DNA of 31,510 nt, taken from assembly GCA_964584595.1 (NCBI GenBank), contig CAZPAM010000026.1:1-31510 (forward strand). The letters run 5' to 3'. This DNA is from Scalindua sp964584595. Its GTDB lineage: Bacteria; Planctomycetota; Brocadiia; Brocadiales; Scalinduaceae. Numbering within the stretch: the first letter of the stretch is position 1; each line of letters starts with the position of its first letter. Of this stretch, positions 15,514-22,642 are shown piece after piece. The notes below the pieces were generated by a model. That model had not been told where the DNA came from and ran no database searches. It saw only the letters and a list, made by a program, of their open reading frames with translations. Made by a program: the position numbers and the translations under genes.

Positions 15514-16746
15514 TTAATATATTTTTACCAGGTCGGTTTCAGGATAGTAGTGTTTTAAAATATCATACCATTTAAATCCAGAATTTGCCATACCTTGTGT
15601 TCCATACTGGCATAATCCAACGCCATGTCCCCAACCGCTTCCGTCAAAGGTTAACGAGCTGCCATTATTCTTAACCTTAAAGGCTGTGCTACGTAGTTTA
15701 TTTGGACCTACTATAAGTCGAAACTCGTTTGCGTTCACGCTTTTTGTTCCTCCTGAATGCTCAATCTTTATTGTAGATGAATGGCCACCAGGTCCGGTCT
15801 TTTCAGTAACTATTCTGTTTATCTTCTTCACTTTATATTTGGCATTACTAAGTTTTCTTTCAATTTCGTCCTTTTTAAGGTTAGTTTTCCAGTTATAGTA
15901 TTTGGATTTGTTGCAGTACCCACAGTCTACTCCGCTTAAAGGCGGGATACTTCTGAGATTGAACACTATATTGATATCTTCCGTGTGTCCTCCACATGTA
16001 CTGTGGAAATATCCTGGGAAAAGTTCCCAATTATACACCATTACAGTTCCTCTGGATTTACCTACTATTTCTTTTGTTTTTGGTTGGTAATTGTACGAGC
16101 CATTATATGCAAGGTCCAGTTTGTTTATATGATACAGGGCATCGATTTTGTTTTTTTTTTGATAAAGTGCATATGTGCGTGCTGCAATTACCTGTGCCTG
16201 TATTGCTTCCTCTCGCCACAATGTCGGCATCTCTCCCTCTATGACACCGGGCAGGTATTCTTCAATACCTATTTCTTCCAATACAGAGAATCTATCCTTA
16301 TTTTGTGGCACCAATATAAGCTTACCACGATACTTTAATTTATCAATCTTGATGAAACCATTATCAGAAACAATGCCGACATTACTGTTTGTTTTTACAA
16401 AAGTAGTAGAGGCTTCAGGTGTTGAATAAGAGGCTTGTGGCCTTATTCGAAATTCTCCTGATTGTAAGTATATGACTGATTTTGGTAAATGAGTCTTGAT
16501 GGCCAGAATTTTGTTACTGTTAAGGTCTGAAATACTATATGGGTGGCTGATTTCTATTTCTGTTTCTTTAACATCTTTTTGTAACAACACACGTATGTCC
16601 GGCGGGGCTTCCAGGTATTTGTCGTATTTATATACGATTTCTGTATTAGTGTCGGTATTGAGACAAGAAACAAGCATTGCTGTTAATAAAAAGATACAAC
16701 CCAAACCAAATAGGACAAATTTAACCTTTGAAGTAACTATGAACAA
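15514..16746 (-). CDS. SpoIID/LytB-domain lipoprotein, probable peptidoglycan-acting enzyme
   Basis: SpoIID of Bacillus is a lytic transglycosylase that cuts denuded glycan strands; LytB relatives enhance amidases. The 410-residue protein has a hydrophobic N-terminus ending in a lipobox LVSC (C28), so it is a probable lipoprotein. SpoIID motifs are IEEYLPGVIEGEMPTLW (the Glu of GEMP matches the catalytic position), AIQAQVIAARTYAL, YFHSTCGGHTE and GSGWGHGVGLCQYGTQGMA. The start TTG 16746 has AAGGAA 8 nt upstream and overlaps the queH stop by 10 nt, so translation is probably coupled. A run of ten A in the coding strand (16151-16160) is a possible slippage site. Sporulation is not implied. Confidence 0.9.
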   Translation of the reverse strand: MFIVTSKVKFVLFGLGCIFLLTAMLVSCLNTDTNTEIVYKYDKYLEAPPDIRVLLQKDVKETEIEISHPYSISDLNSNKILAIKTHLPKSVIYLQSGEFRIRPQASYSTPEASTTFVKTNSNVGIVSDNGFIKIDKLKYRGKLILVPQNKDRFSVLEEIGIEEYLPGVIEGEMPTLWREEAIQAQVIAARTYALYQKKNKIDALYHINKLDLAYNGSYNYQPKTKEIVGKSRGTVMVYNWELFPGYFHSTCGGHTEDINIVFNLRSIPPLSGVDCGYCNKSKYYNWKTNLKKDEIERKLSNAKYKVKKINRIVTEKTGPGGHSSTIKIEHSGGTKSVNANEFRLIVGPNKLRSTAFKVKNNGSSLTFDGSGWGHGVGLCQYGTQGMANSGFKWYDILKHYYPETDLVKIY

Positions 16747-17354
16747 TTTATTGGTTCCTTTTTCAGGGGTTCATTATTAGTCATTTTTTCTTTTAGCTTC
16801 CAGCCTTCGTATAAATTACGTGTTGTATCTTTGTATCTCTCGTATTCACTGAAAATACAACCACAATACGATTGTCTATATAACATTTTCTTTTTTGCGA
16901 TCTCATGGCTGCATTCACATAGATGTCTGTAGTCCTTATATTCGAAAGATATGCCAACCTGCTCTGAGATTTGTTCCGCGATCTCTTTGATCTTTTCATG
17001 ATCTTGTTGCTTGCTGAAGAGTAACGTTGAACAGAATGCATCAAATCCATTTTCTTTCGCATAATTGGCGGTATTTCTAAGCCTTAATCTATAACAATCT
17101 TCACATCTGTTATTTCCCTCATAGTCAACTTCCTTCAGGTATTCCATTAATCCATATTCCTCGTAATAATCTATTTTTATTGGATCACTTTCCTGGAATA
17201 TGCGCATTGCCTTGAGTCTTTTTCTGAATTCCAATAGGGGGTGAATATTTGGATTGTAAAAATAACCATGAACATGGATTTTTTCTTTTCTTAACTCTTC
17301 AAGTGGTGCACAAAGACAGCCTGCACAACAGATATGTAATAAAAGATTTGTCAT
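16737..17354 (-). CDS. queH: epoxyqueuosine reductase QueH
   Basis: QueH reduces epoxyqueuosine to queuosine in tRNA and is unrelated to the cobalamin-dependent QueG. The 205-residue protein has C9/C10 in LLLHICCAGC and C84/C87 in NRCEDCYRLRL, which match the [4Fe-4S] ligand positions known for QueH. Also visible are FDAFCSTLLFSKQQDHEKI and the C-terminal YRQSYCGCIFSEYERY. One oddity is CCAGC where CCAPC/CCAPD is usual. It starts 4 nt after the ruvB stop and overlaps the next gene, so it is firmly in the operon. Pairing with tgt nearby supports a queuosine role. Confidence 0.93.
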   Translation of the reverse strand: MTNLLLHICCAGCLCAPLEELRKEKIHVHGYFYNPNIHPLLEFRKRLKAMRIFQESDPIKIDYYEEYGLMEYLKEVDYEGNNRCEDCYRLRLRNTANYAKENGFDAFCSTLLFSKQQDHEKIKEIAEQISEQVGISFEYKDYRHLCECSHEIAKKKMLYRQSYCGCIFSEYERYKDTTRNLYEGWKLKEKMTNNEPLKKEPINCS

Positions 17355-17358
17355 TTAA

Positions 17359-18384
17359 TCAAAAGAAAGTAGTTTGTTTTTCAGTAACGGCCTTATGGCC
17401 CATATACTCATATGCCAGTTGTGTTGCAACTCTGCCTCTAGGTGTTTTACTCAAATAGCCCTTCTGAATCAGGTAAGGTTCGTAAACTTCTTCTATTGTA
17501 TCTTCCTGTTCATTTACGGAAACGGCAATTGTCTTCAGGCCAATAGGTCCGCCTCCATGTTGAATTATCGCCTGTAGTATTTTTCTGTCTAAGCTTCCAA
17601 AGCCATCATTGTCTACTCCCAACATATTAAAGCCTAACTTTGTAATATTCTCTGTAATTTTGTTACTGCCTTTTACCTGTGCAACATCCCTGATTCTTCT
17701 AATGAATCTATTTACAATCCTTGGTGTTCCCCTGGAGCTTTTTGCAATCATTTCGGCACTTTTGTTATCAATTTCAATTTTCAGTATTTTTGCAGATTTA
17801 GTGGCAATCTCTTTCAATTCCTCCCATGGATAGAAGTCCAATCTTTCCAGTACACCGAACCTGGCACGAAAAGATGGCGTTAACAGCCCTTCGCGTGTAG
17901 TTGAACCAATTAGAGTAAAATTTGGGAGATTAATTTTGACAGATCTGGAACTCGGGCCCTGGTCAATCAAGATATCGATCGAATAGTCTTCCATTGCCGA
18001 ATAGAGATATTCCTCTGTAGTCTTGTTCAACCTGTGAATTTCATCAATAAAAAGAAGATCTCCTTGTTTCAAATTAGTCAGTATGCCGGCTAAATCGCCT
18101 GGTTTGTCGAGCACCGGGCCTGAGGTAGCTTTGATGTCTGCATTGATTTCGTTGGCAATGATTTGTGAAAGCGTTGTCTTCCCTAATCCTTGCGAGCCAG
18201 AAAACAAAATATGGTCAAGTACATCACCTCTTTTCTTTGAGGCTTCAATATAAATATGCAGATTTTCTTTTATTGACTCTTGCCCAATGAAATCAGTAAA
18301 TCTTTTTGGTCTCAATGCGATATCAAGAGTCTTGTCTTCAGGATCCACATCGCTGGAAAGGAAATTGTTTTCAGACATTTTCAA
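17359..18384 (-). CDS. ruvB: Holliday junction branch-migration ATPase RuvB
   Basis: RuvB is the hexameric AAA+ motor that, with RuvA, drives branch migration of Holliday junctions. The 341-residue protein shows LRPKRFTDFIGQE, Walker A, Walker B LLFIDEIHRL, the sensor/arginine-finger stretch GSTTREGLLTPSFRARFGV and the C-terminal winged helix ending RVATQLAYEYMG. The Walker A is GSQGLGKTT (63-71) where GPPGLGKTT is usual; the key Lys69-Thr70 are intact. The second Met (codon 3) is an alternative start. ruvA ends 31 nt upstream and queH begins 4 nt downstream. Confidence 0.96.
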   Translation of the reverse strand: MKMSENNFLSSDVDPEDKTLDIALRPKRFTDFIGQESIKENLHIYIEASKKRGDVLDHILFSGSQGLGKTTLSQIIANEINADIKATSGPVLDKPGDLAGILTNLKQGDLLFIDEIHRLNKTTEEYLYSAMEDYSIDILIDQGPSSRSVKINLPNFTLIGSTTREGLLTPSFRARFGVLERLDFYPWEELKEIATKSAKILKIEIDNKSAEMIAKSSRGTPRIVNRFIRRIRDVAQVKGSNKITENITKLGFNMLGVDNDGFGSLDRKILQAIIQHGGGPIGLKTIAVSVNEQEDTIEEVYEPYLIQKGYLSKTPRGRVATQLAYEYMGHKAVTEKQTTFF

Positions 18385-18415
18385 GGCACCATAATATAAA
18401 ATAACTGTCAGTAAA

Positions 18416-19003
18416 TTATACGCGGCTTAAAGCTTCTTTGATAAGCACTTCAACACCATCTGAGACATCAATATTCCCGGAAGCTGAGTTTACGGCCTTT
18501 TCTGCTTCGGGCCTTGTATAGCCAAGTGAAACCATTGCCATTATCGCATCTGAGACTATTGCCATCTTCTCTGATTCAGCAGAAGATACTGTTTTAGGTG
18601 AAATACTTTTTATCGTTTCCTTTAACTCTAATATTATTCTTTCAGCAGTCTTTTTTCCTATTCCCTTGATATGCTGCAGAGATTTAGGGTCATTCCCAAC
18701 AACATATTTTTCAAATTGGCTTACAGAACTGCTTGATAGTATAGTAAGTGCCATGTTTGGGCCGACACTGTTAACTGAAAGAAGCAAATTAAACAAGTCT
18801 CGTTCTTCCAGTGAAGAAAACCCATAGATTTTTAACTCATCATCTCTTATTGAGAGTTTTGTATATAACTTAGTGCTCTCTTTATTTGAAATCCTTTCAA
18901 ATGTTGATAGTGGTATGTGTATTTTATACCCAATACCGTTGGTTTCAATTGTGGCAGTAGTAGGCGTTTTATGTACTATATTACCATGTATATAATCATA
19001 CAT
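18416..19003 (-). CDS. ruvA: Holliday junction DNA-binding subunit RuvA
   Basis: RuvA binds four-way junctions and loads RuvB. The 195-residue length is normal. It has an N-terminal OB fold opening MYDYIHGNIV with NGIGYKIHIPLSTF. Two helix-hairpin-helix motifs follow, VNSVGPNMALTIL (about 78-90) and IKGIGKKTAERIILEL (about 112-127). The C-terminal RuvB-contact domain has ALVSLGY-like MAMVSLGYTRPEAEKAV. It appears to be the first gene of the long ruvA-to-LysM run; ruvC is not upstream. Confidence 0.95.
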   Translation of the reverse strand: MYDYIHGNIVHKTPTTATIETNGIGYKIHIPLSTFERISNKESTKLYTKLSIRDDELKIYGFSSLEERDLFNLLLSVNSVGPNMALTILSSSSVSQFEKYVVGNDPKSLQHIKGIGKKTAERIILELKETIKSISPKTVSSAESEKMAIVSDAIMAMVSLGYTRPEAEKAVNSASGNIDVSDGVEVLIKEALSRV

Positions 19004-19101
19004 TAAATCGATGTTAAACGAGTATGTATTGTCACATTATAAAGGGGGTTTAAACTGTGCGGTGTCTGTGAAATTACCAAAAGCAGCATACACGCTTTAT
19101 A

Positions 19102-19129
19102 ATAATAGAATAATTAGGTACTTTAGCAA
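19102..19129 (-). promoter_or_regulatory. candidate promoter for the ruvA-to-LysM operon
   Basis: On the minus strand TTGCTA (19129-19124) and TATTAT (19107-19102) are separated by 16 nt. Transcription would begin near 19095, about 90 nt before ruvA. Matches are four and five of six to consensus. The rest of the 215-bp gap between ruvA and the TPR gene holds nothing else recognised. Confidence 0.4.
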
Positions 19130-19218
19130 AATTTGTGGGTGAGATAACTAAAGAAGCCCGTCATTAGTTTCATGAGATTTGTTTAATGTGCGGTTTGATC
19201 TTAAGTTTATATCAAAAA

Positions 19219-20553
19219 TTATTCCTTGTTGTTTCCGCTATAAAGTTCTAAACCAAGCTTATCAAGCTGGTCCTTTATTTCATCAACATCTGCTTGCTTA
19301 AAGCCTTTTTGTTCCAAGAGCTCAGTATCTGTTTTAGATACTAATTCGTCTATTGTCTCAATCCCCATCTTTTCAACAACCTTTTTACAATGTTTGGAAA
19401 GGTCCATTTCTGAAATTGGTGTTGACAGGCTCTCAGTGTCTTCACTGTCATCATCAATAAATATATCATTATGTTTCATTTCATCTACGGCCTGCCCGAG
19501 ACGGAGGCCTTTTTGGTTAAGTATGTTTGTAATCTCTGTTAATGAAGTTTCACCAAAATTCTTATATGATAATAGTTCAAGTTCGCTTACTTGTGTCAGA
19601 TCTGCAAGTGTTTTTATATTCATACGTTCCAGACAATTCTTACTTCTGACAGATAGTTCGAAATCTGAGATTGGGATGTTTAAGACTTCGATCTCTATGT
19701 CTTCTTTCTTTACTTTATCATCATCGTAAAGCATGTTTATGCCGGCTCTAGCGTCTTTGAGATAAAGCCTTGCAATTTCGTGATTCGGATATGATTGTAA
19801 AACTGCCTCATAGCAAGAGACAGCTTTTTCATAATCATCATTGTCTTCATATATAAGTCCCAGGTTAATCATTGCATTAGTGTGTACAGGGACTTCCTCG
19901 ATACATTTTTTATAGTATTCGAGTGCTTTTTCGTCATCTCCGCTAAGGTCAAGGTCGTAAGCAAGACGAAATAAGGTATCAGCGTGGGAGGGATTAATTT
20001 CCAGTGCGCGGTTATAATGTTCTAAAGCATCTTCTTCTTCACCAAGATCGTCAAGGCAGTGCGCCCATTGGTAGTGAAGGTTGGCTTCGCCATCATATGT
20101 TTTTGATAATTTCTCAATTGATTTTAGTGCGTTTTGAAGGTCGCCGGACATTCTCTGTGTTTCAGCAATATCTATTAGTATCTCAAACTCTTTTGTGTCT
20201 GATCGTTTCGACCGTTCGAAGTAATCGATTGCTGTTTCATAATCTTTAAGTTCCTGATGGCATTTACCAAGAAAGTAACATGCAATCTTGCGGGATTTTT
20301 GTTCGGTAAGTATTTCTATAGCTTCCTCCTGTTTCCCCGCAATCCAGAGGCATATACCTAAGATTAATGTGTTCTCTTTTGCCTCTGCATCATTAGCATT
20401 TTTAATAGAGGATCTGAGTGTTTTCAGCTTTTTTTCCAGTTCTTCATGATTCTCTTTAGTTGTATAAACTTGTTTTTTAAGTGTGTTTACGTTCTCAATA
20501 GATAACTCATTTTGAGAAAAAGTCTCTTTGAAATCCAGTTCGCTGCTCACCAT
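19219..20553 (-). CDS. TPR protein with two RNA polymerase alpha-CTD-like domains
   Basis: A 444-residue cytoplasmic protein. Residues about 60-270 are tetratricopeptide repeats, e.g. EEDALEHYNRALEINPSHAD and GDDEKALEYYKKCIEEVP. A domain at about 293-357 closely resembles the C-terminal domain of the RNA polymerase alpha subunit: LSVRSKNCLERMNIKTLADL, then FGETSLTEITNIL and KGLRLG. R303 and N306 match alpha R265 and N268, which contact DNA. A second, more diverged copy lies at about 378-437. GGGAG about 8 nt before ATG supports the start. TPR plus alpha-CTD proteins are typical of planctomycetes as far as I recall. A transcription or nucleic-acid scaffold role is inference. Confidence 0.85.
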   Translation of the reverse strand: MVSSELDFKETFSQNELSIENVNTLKKQVYTTKENHEELEKKLKTLRSSIKNANDAEAKENTLILGICLWIAGKQEEAIEILTEQKSRKIACYFLGKCHQELKDYETAIDYFERSKRSDTKEFEILIDIAETQRMSGDLQNALKSIEKLSKTYDGEANLHYQWAHCLDDLGEEEDALEHYNRALEINPSHADTLFRLAYDLDLSGDDEKALEYYKKCIEEVPVHTNAMINLGLIYEDNDDYEKAVSCYEAVLQSYPNHEIARLYLKDARAGINMLYDDDKVKKEDIEIEVLNIPISDFELSVRSKNCLERMNIKTLADLTQVSELELLSYKNFGETSLTEITNILNQKGLRLGQAVDEMKHNDIFIDDDSEDTESLSTPISEMDLSKHCKKVVEKMGIETIDELVSKTDTELLEQKGFKQADVDEIKDQLDKLGLELYSGNNKE

Positions 20554-20643
20554 TTACTCTACTCCCTTAATTTAAACAATTATGCTCTTAGTTAAGAAAA
20601 TCAGAATTCTGTAATTTGTGCTATTGCCGACTACAAATGTAGG

Positions 20644-20796
20644 CAATTGAAAGGTGTCATAAGTTTAGACAAACCTCCTATATTGTTGCAGTTAATATAT
20701 ATCAAATATATTTTAAAATGCAAATGAAATTTGTCGGAAATTAAAGGTTTGACTAATACTTATGACTATGATATAGATAACTTTACACCTTCAATT
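20644..20796. repeat. long imperfect inverted repeat, possible degenerate MITE
   Basis: The left arm (20644-20676) and right arm (20745-20796) are inverted copies. The inner parts, GTCATAAGTTTAGACAAACC and the reverse complement of 20746-20766, differ by one base and one indel. The outer parts, AATTGAAAGGTGT and the reverse complement of 20785-20796, differ by one indel. The right arm carries about 18 extra bases between its two parts. The 68-nt middle is very AT-rich. This is the main content of the 327-bp gene-free region 20554-20880. No transposase is nearby. Confidence 0.6.
20749..20777 (+). promoter_or_regulatory. promoter for kdsA inside the right repeat arm
   Basis: TTGACT at 20749-20754, a 17-nt spacer and TATAGA at 20772-20777. 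Transcription would start near 20784, giving a leader of about 97 nt before kdsA. The -35 box lies in the inner part of the inverted repeat, so repeat and promoter are physically linked. Confidence 0.5.
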
Positions 20797-20880
20797 AACC
20801 GAAATATTTCCAGAATCATGCCTTTCTTGACAAACTTTAATGATATCCTCAATCTTCCTTTTTAAATTGATTGATTTACC

Positions 20881-21702
20881 ATGAAAAACAAGCTTGAAGT
20901 AAAAGTAAACAACTTGGTCTTTGGAGAAAAACATCCATTGGTCTTGATTGCAGGGCCGTGTGTAATTGAAACGGAAATGGATTGTTGCCGTATTGCTGAG
21001 AAACTGAAAGATATCACCGACAAGGCAGAGATTCCACTCATTTTCAAGGCTTCATATGATAAGGCAAACCGTACCTCTATAAAGTCTTATAGGGGCCCAG
21101 GTGTTAAAAAGGGTATTAAGATTCTATCAAAGATTAAGAAGCAAATCGGAGTGCCTGTCCTTTCAGATGTTCATTGTTATAGTGAAATTGATGAGGTAAA
21201 GGATGTCTTAGATGTCATCCAAATACCTGCGTTTCTTTGCAGGCAAACAGATTTAGTTCTACATGCAGCTAAAACGGGAAGACCCATAAACATAAAAAAG
21301 GGGCAGTTTTTAGCCCCGTGGGATGTAAAGAATATAGCAGAAAAGGTGCTATCAACAGGCAATAAGAATGTAATATTTACTGAAAGAGGTACAATGTTTG
21401 GTTATAACAATCTTGTATCTGACATGCGTTCCATCGTCATTATGAGGGAGATGGGATATCCTGTTGTTTATGATGCTACACACAGTATTCAATTACCCGG
21501 CGGAAAGGGTTCGTCCACTGGCGGGCAGAGAGAAATGATTGGGCCTTTAGCAAGTGCTGCCGTTGCGGTTGGTTGTGATGGATTATTTGTTGAAACACAT
21601 GAGAAACCCGGAAAGGCATTATCAGATTCTGCAACAATGTTACCGTTAAGGCAATTGGCACCTCTGATAAAGAAAGTCAAAAAGATACGAGAATCTTTGT
21701 AG
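20881..21702 (+). CDS. kdsA: 3-deoxy-D-manno-octulosonate 8-phosphate synthase
   Basis: KdsA condenses phosphoenolpyruvate with arabinose-5-phosphate to Kdo-8-phosphate for lipopolysaccharide, indicating a Gram-negative outer membrane. The 273-residue protein has LVLIAGPCVIE, FKASYDKANRTSIKSYRGPG, VIQIPAFLCRQTDLVLHAA, NIKKGQFLAPWDVKNI, FTERGTMFGYNNLVSDMRS, YDATHSIQLPGG and FVETHEKPGKALSD. Cys27 in AGPC occupies the position that is Cys in metal-dependent enzymes (Aquifex type) and Asn in metal-independent ones (E. coli type), so this one should need a divalent metal. No clear Shine-Dalgarno precedes ATG 20881. The gene looks monocistronic or paired with the small unknown protein downstream. 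Confidence 0.96.
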   Translation: MKNKLEVKVNNLVFGEKHPLVLIAGPCVIETEMDCCRIAEKLKDITDKAEIPLIFKASYDKANRTSIKSYRGPGVKKGIKILSKIKKQIGVPVLSDVHCYSEIDEVKDVLDVIQIPAFLCRQTDLVLHAAKTGRPINIKKGQFLAPWDVKNIAEKVLSTGNKNVIFTERGTMFGYNNLVSDMRSIVIMREMGYPVVYDATHSIQLPGGKGSSTGGQREMIGPLASAAVAVGCDGLFVETHEKPGKALSDSATMLPLRQLAPLIKKVKKIRESL

Positions 21703-21820
21703 AGTGATTTACCCTACACAACTCTTTCTTATTTGATTTTAGATGTCACGATTGCTTCCGGCCGGTACTGTCAGAGCGTGAAATCAGCGGATAAGAGTTG
21801 ATATACAAAGGAATAATACC

Positions 21821-22117
21821 TTGGATGAATTAATAGAAATAGTAAAAAACTTAGGCAGAATATATGATGAGGAGAATTTAAGAGTTAATATCGATTTTGA
21901 TCCAAACGATGGTATGACTATTGTTAAATTTCATGACGTAAAGACTGGTGAGAATACTATTTATATAAATTCAAATAATAAGTCGATAAGCGGTATTGAT
22001 GCTACTAAATTCTGGCTGCCAGACTATTCCAATACACAGAAAGCAAATAAGAGGGTTCTCAAGTTTCTCGAGGGGAAAGGCTATTCTTCTGTAAACATAA
22101 CCTACAGGAAAAAGTAA
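21821..22117 (+). CDS. small soluble protein of unknown function
   Basis: A 98-residue protein starting at TTG 21821, with AAAGGA 8 nt upstream; no in-frame ATG fits. The sequence is soluble and mixed alpha/beta. It has a leading helix (ELIEIVKNLGRIYDEENL), beta-like stretches (MTIVKFHDVKTGENTIYINS), then a Lys-rich helix and ending VNITYRKK. No Cys and no recognised domain. It lies 118 nt after kdsA on the same strand and ends 15 nt from the convergent thioesterase gene. I cannot assign a function. Confidence 0.6.
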   Translation: MDELIEIVKNLGRIYDEENLRVNIDFDPNDGMTIVKFHDVKTGENTIYINSNNKSISGIDATKFWLPDYSNTQKANKRVLKFLEGKGYSSVNITYRKK

Positions 22118-22132
22118 GATTATCGTATTTCA

Positions 22133-22528
22133 TCACGTGAGAGCATTTTTGACCTTTTCCGGTATGGCTATTGGTTTTCTGTTTATATCCAGACATGCAA
22201 GAAGGGTGGAACCTTCTGCAATCAGTGTTACTTCATTATTGCGTCTGATCTCATAACAAAACTCAATTCTTGCATGTTTCATCTTTGACAAACACGTTTT
22301 TATGACAAGTAGATCATCGAACATTGCCGGAGCTCTGTATTTACAATGCGCATCCGCTACAGCCAGGAAAATATCTTCCTTCTCAATCTCGGCGTAGGAG
22401 ATTCCGTGATTTCGCAGGAACTCTATCCTGCCCATTTCAAAATAAACGAAATAGTTAGAGTAATACACTATACCCATCTGATCTGTCTCCTGGTACCTTA
22501 CTCTAACGTTAATTTCATTACATTTCAT
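22133..22528 (-). CDS. YbgC/4-hydroxybenzoyl-CoA thioesterase-family acyl-CoA thioesterase
   Basis: A hot-dog-fold thioesterase that hydrolyses acyl-CoA. The 131-residue protein carries the family signature VRYQETDQMGIVYYSNYFVYFEMG in its N-terminus, with probable catalytic Asp16, then GRIEFLRNHGISYAEIE. The short form of the family includes YbgC, often linked to the Tol-Pal envelope system; no tol genes are here. Its ATG lies only about 27 nt downstream of the terminator of the acs operon, so it probably has its own expression signal or depends on read-through. Substrate chain length cannot be told from sequence. Confidence 0.9.
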   Translation of the reverse strand: MKCNEINVRVRYQETDQMGIVYYSNYFVYFEMGRIEFLRNHGISYAEIEKEDIFLAVADAHCKYRAPAMFDDLLVIKTCLSKMKHARIEFCYEIRRNNEVTLIAEGSTLLACLDINRKPIAIPEKVKNALT

Positions 22529-22552
22529 AGTTCAGAACCGTTTTCTGGATAT

Positions 22553-22586
22553 GACAAAAAATAATCCCCCTTGGCTAAAAGGGGGA
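22553..22586 (-). terminator. rho-independent terminator of the acs operon (REP-like palindrome)
   Basis: On the minus strand TCCCCCTT (22586-22579) and AAGGGGGA (22572-22565) form an 8-bp stem with a 6-nt loop, followed by TTATTTTTT. It lies about 55 nt past the acsE stop. The wider sequence 22563-22600 can also pair TAATCC with GGATTA, giving the look of a dispersed palindromic element recruited as a terminator. Confidence 0.8.
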
Positions 22587-22642
22587 CTATAGGTGGATTA
22601 TCTGTTTCCTGCGTACGATTGCAATTCACAAGCCATATGAGT

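Noticed and set aside
15514..16746. SpoIID as evidence of sporulation
   Set aside because: SpoIID/LytB domains occur widely in non-sporulating bacteria, and no other sporulation gene is in the window.
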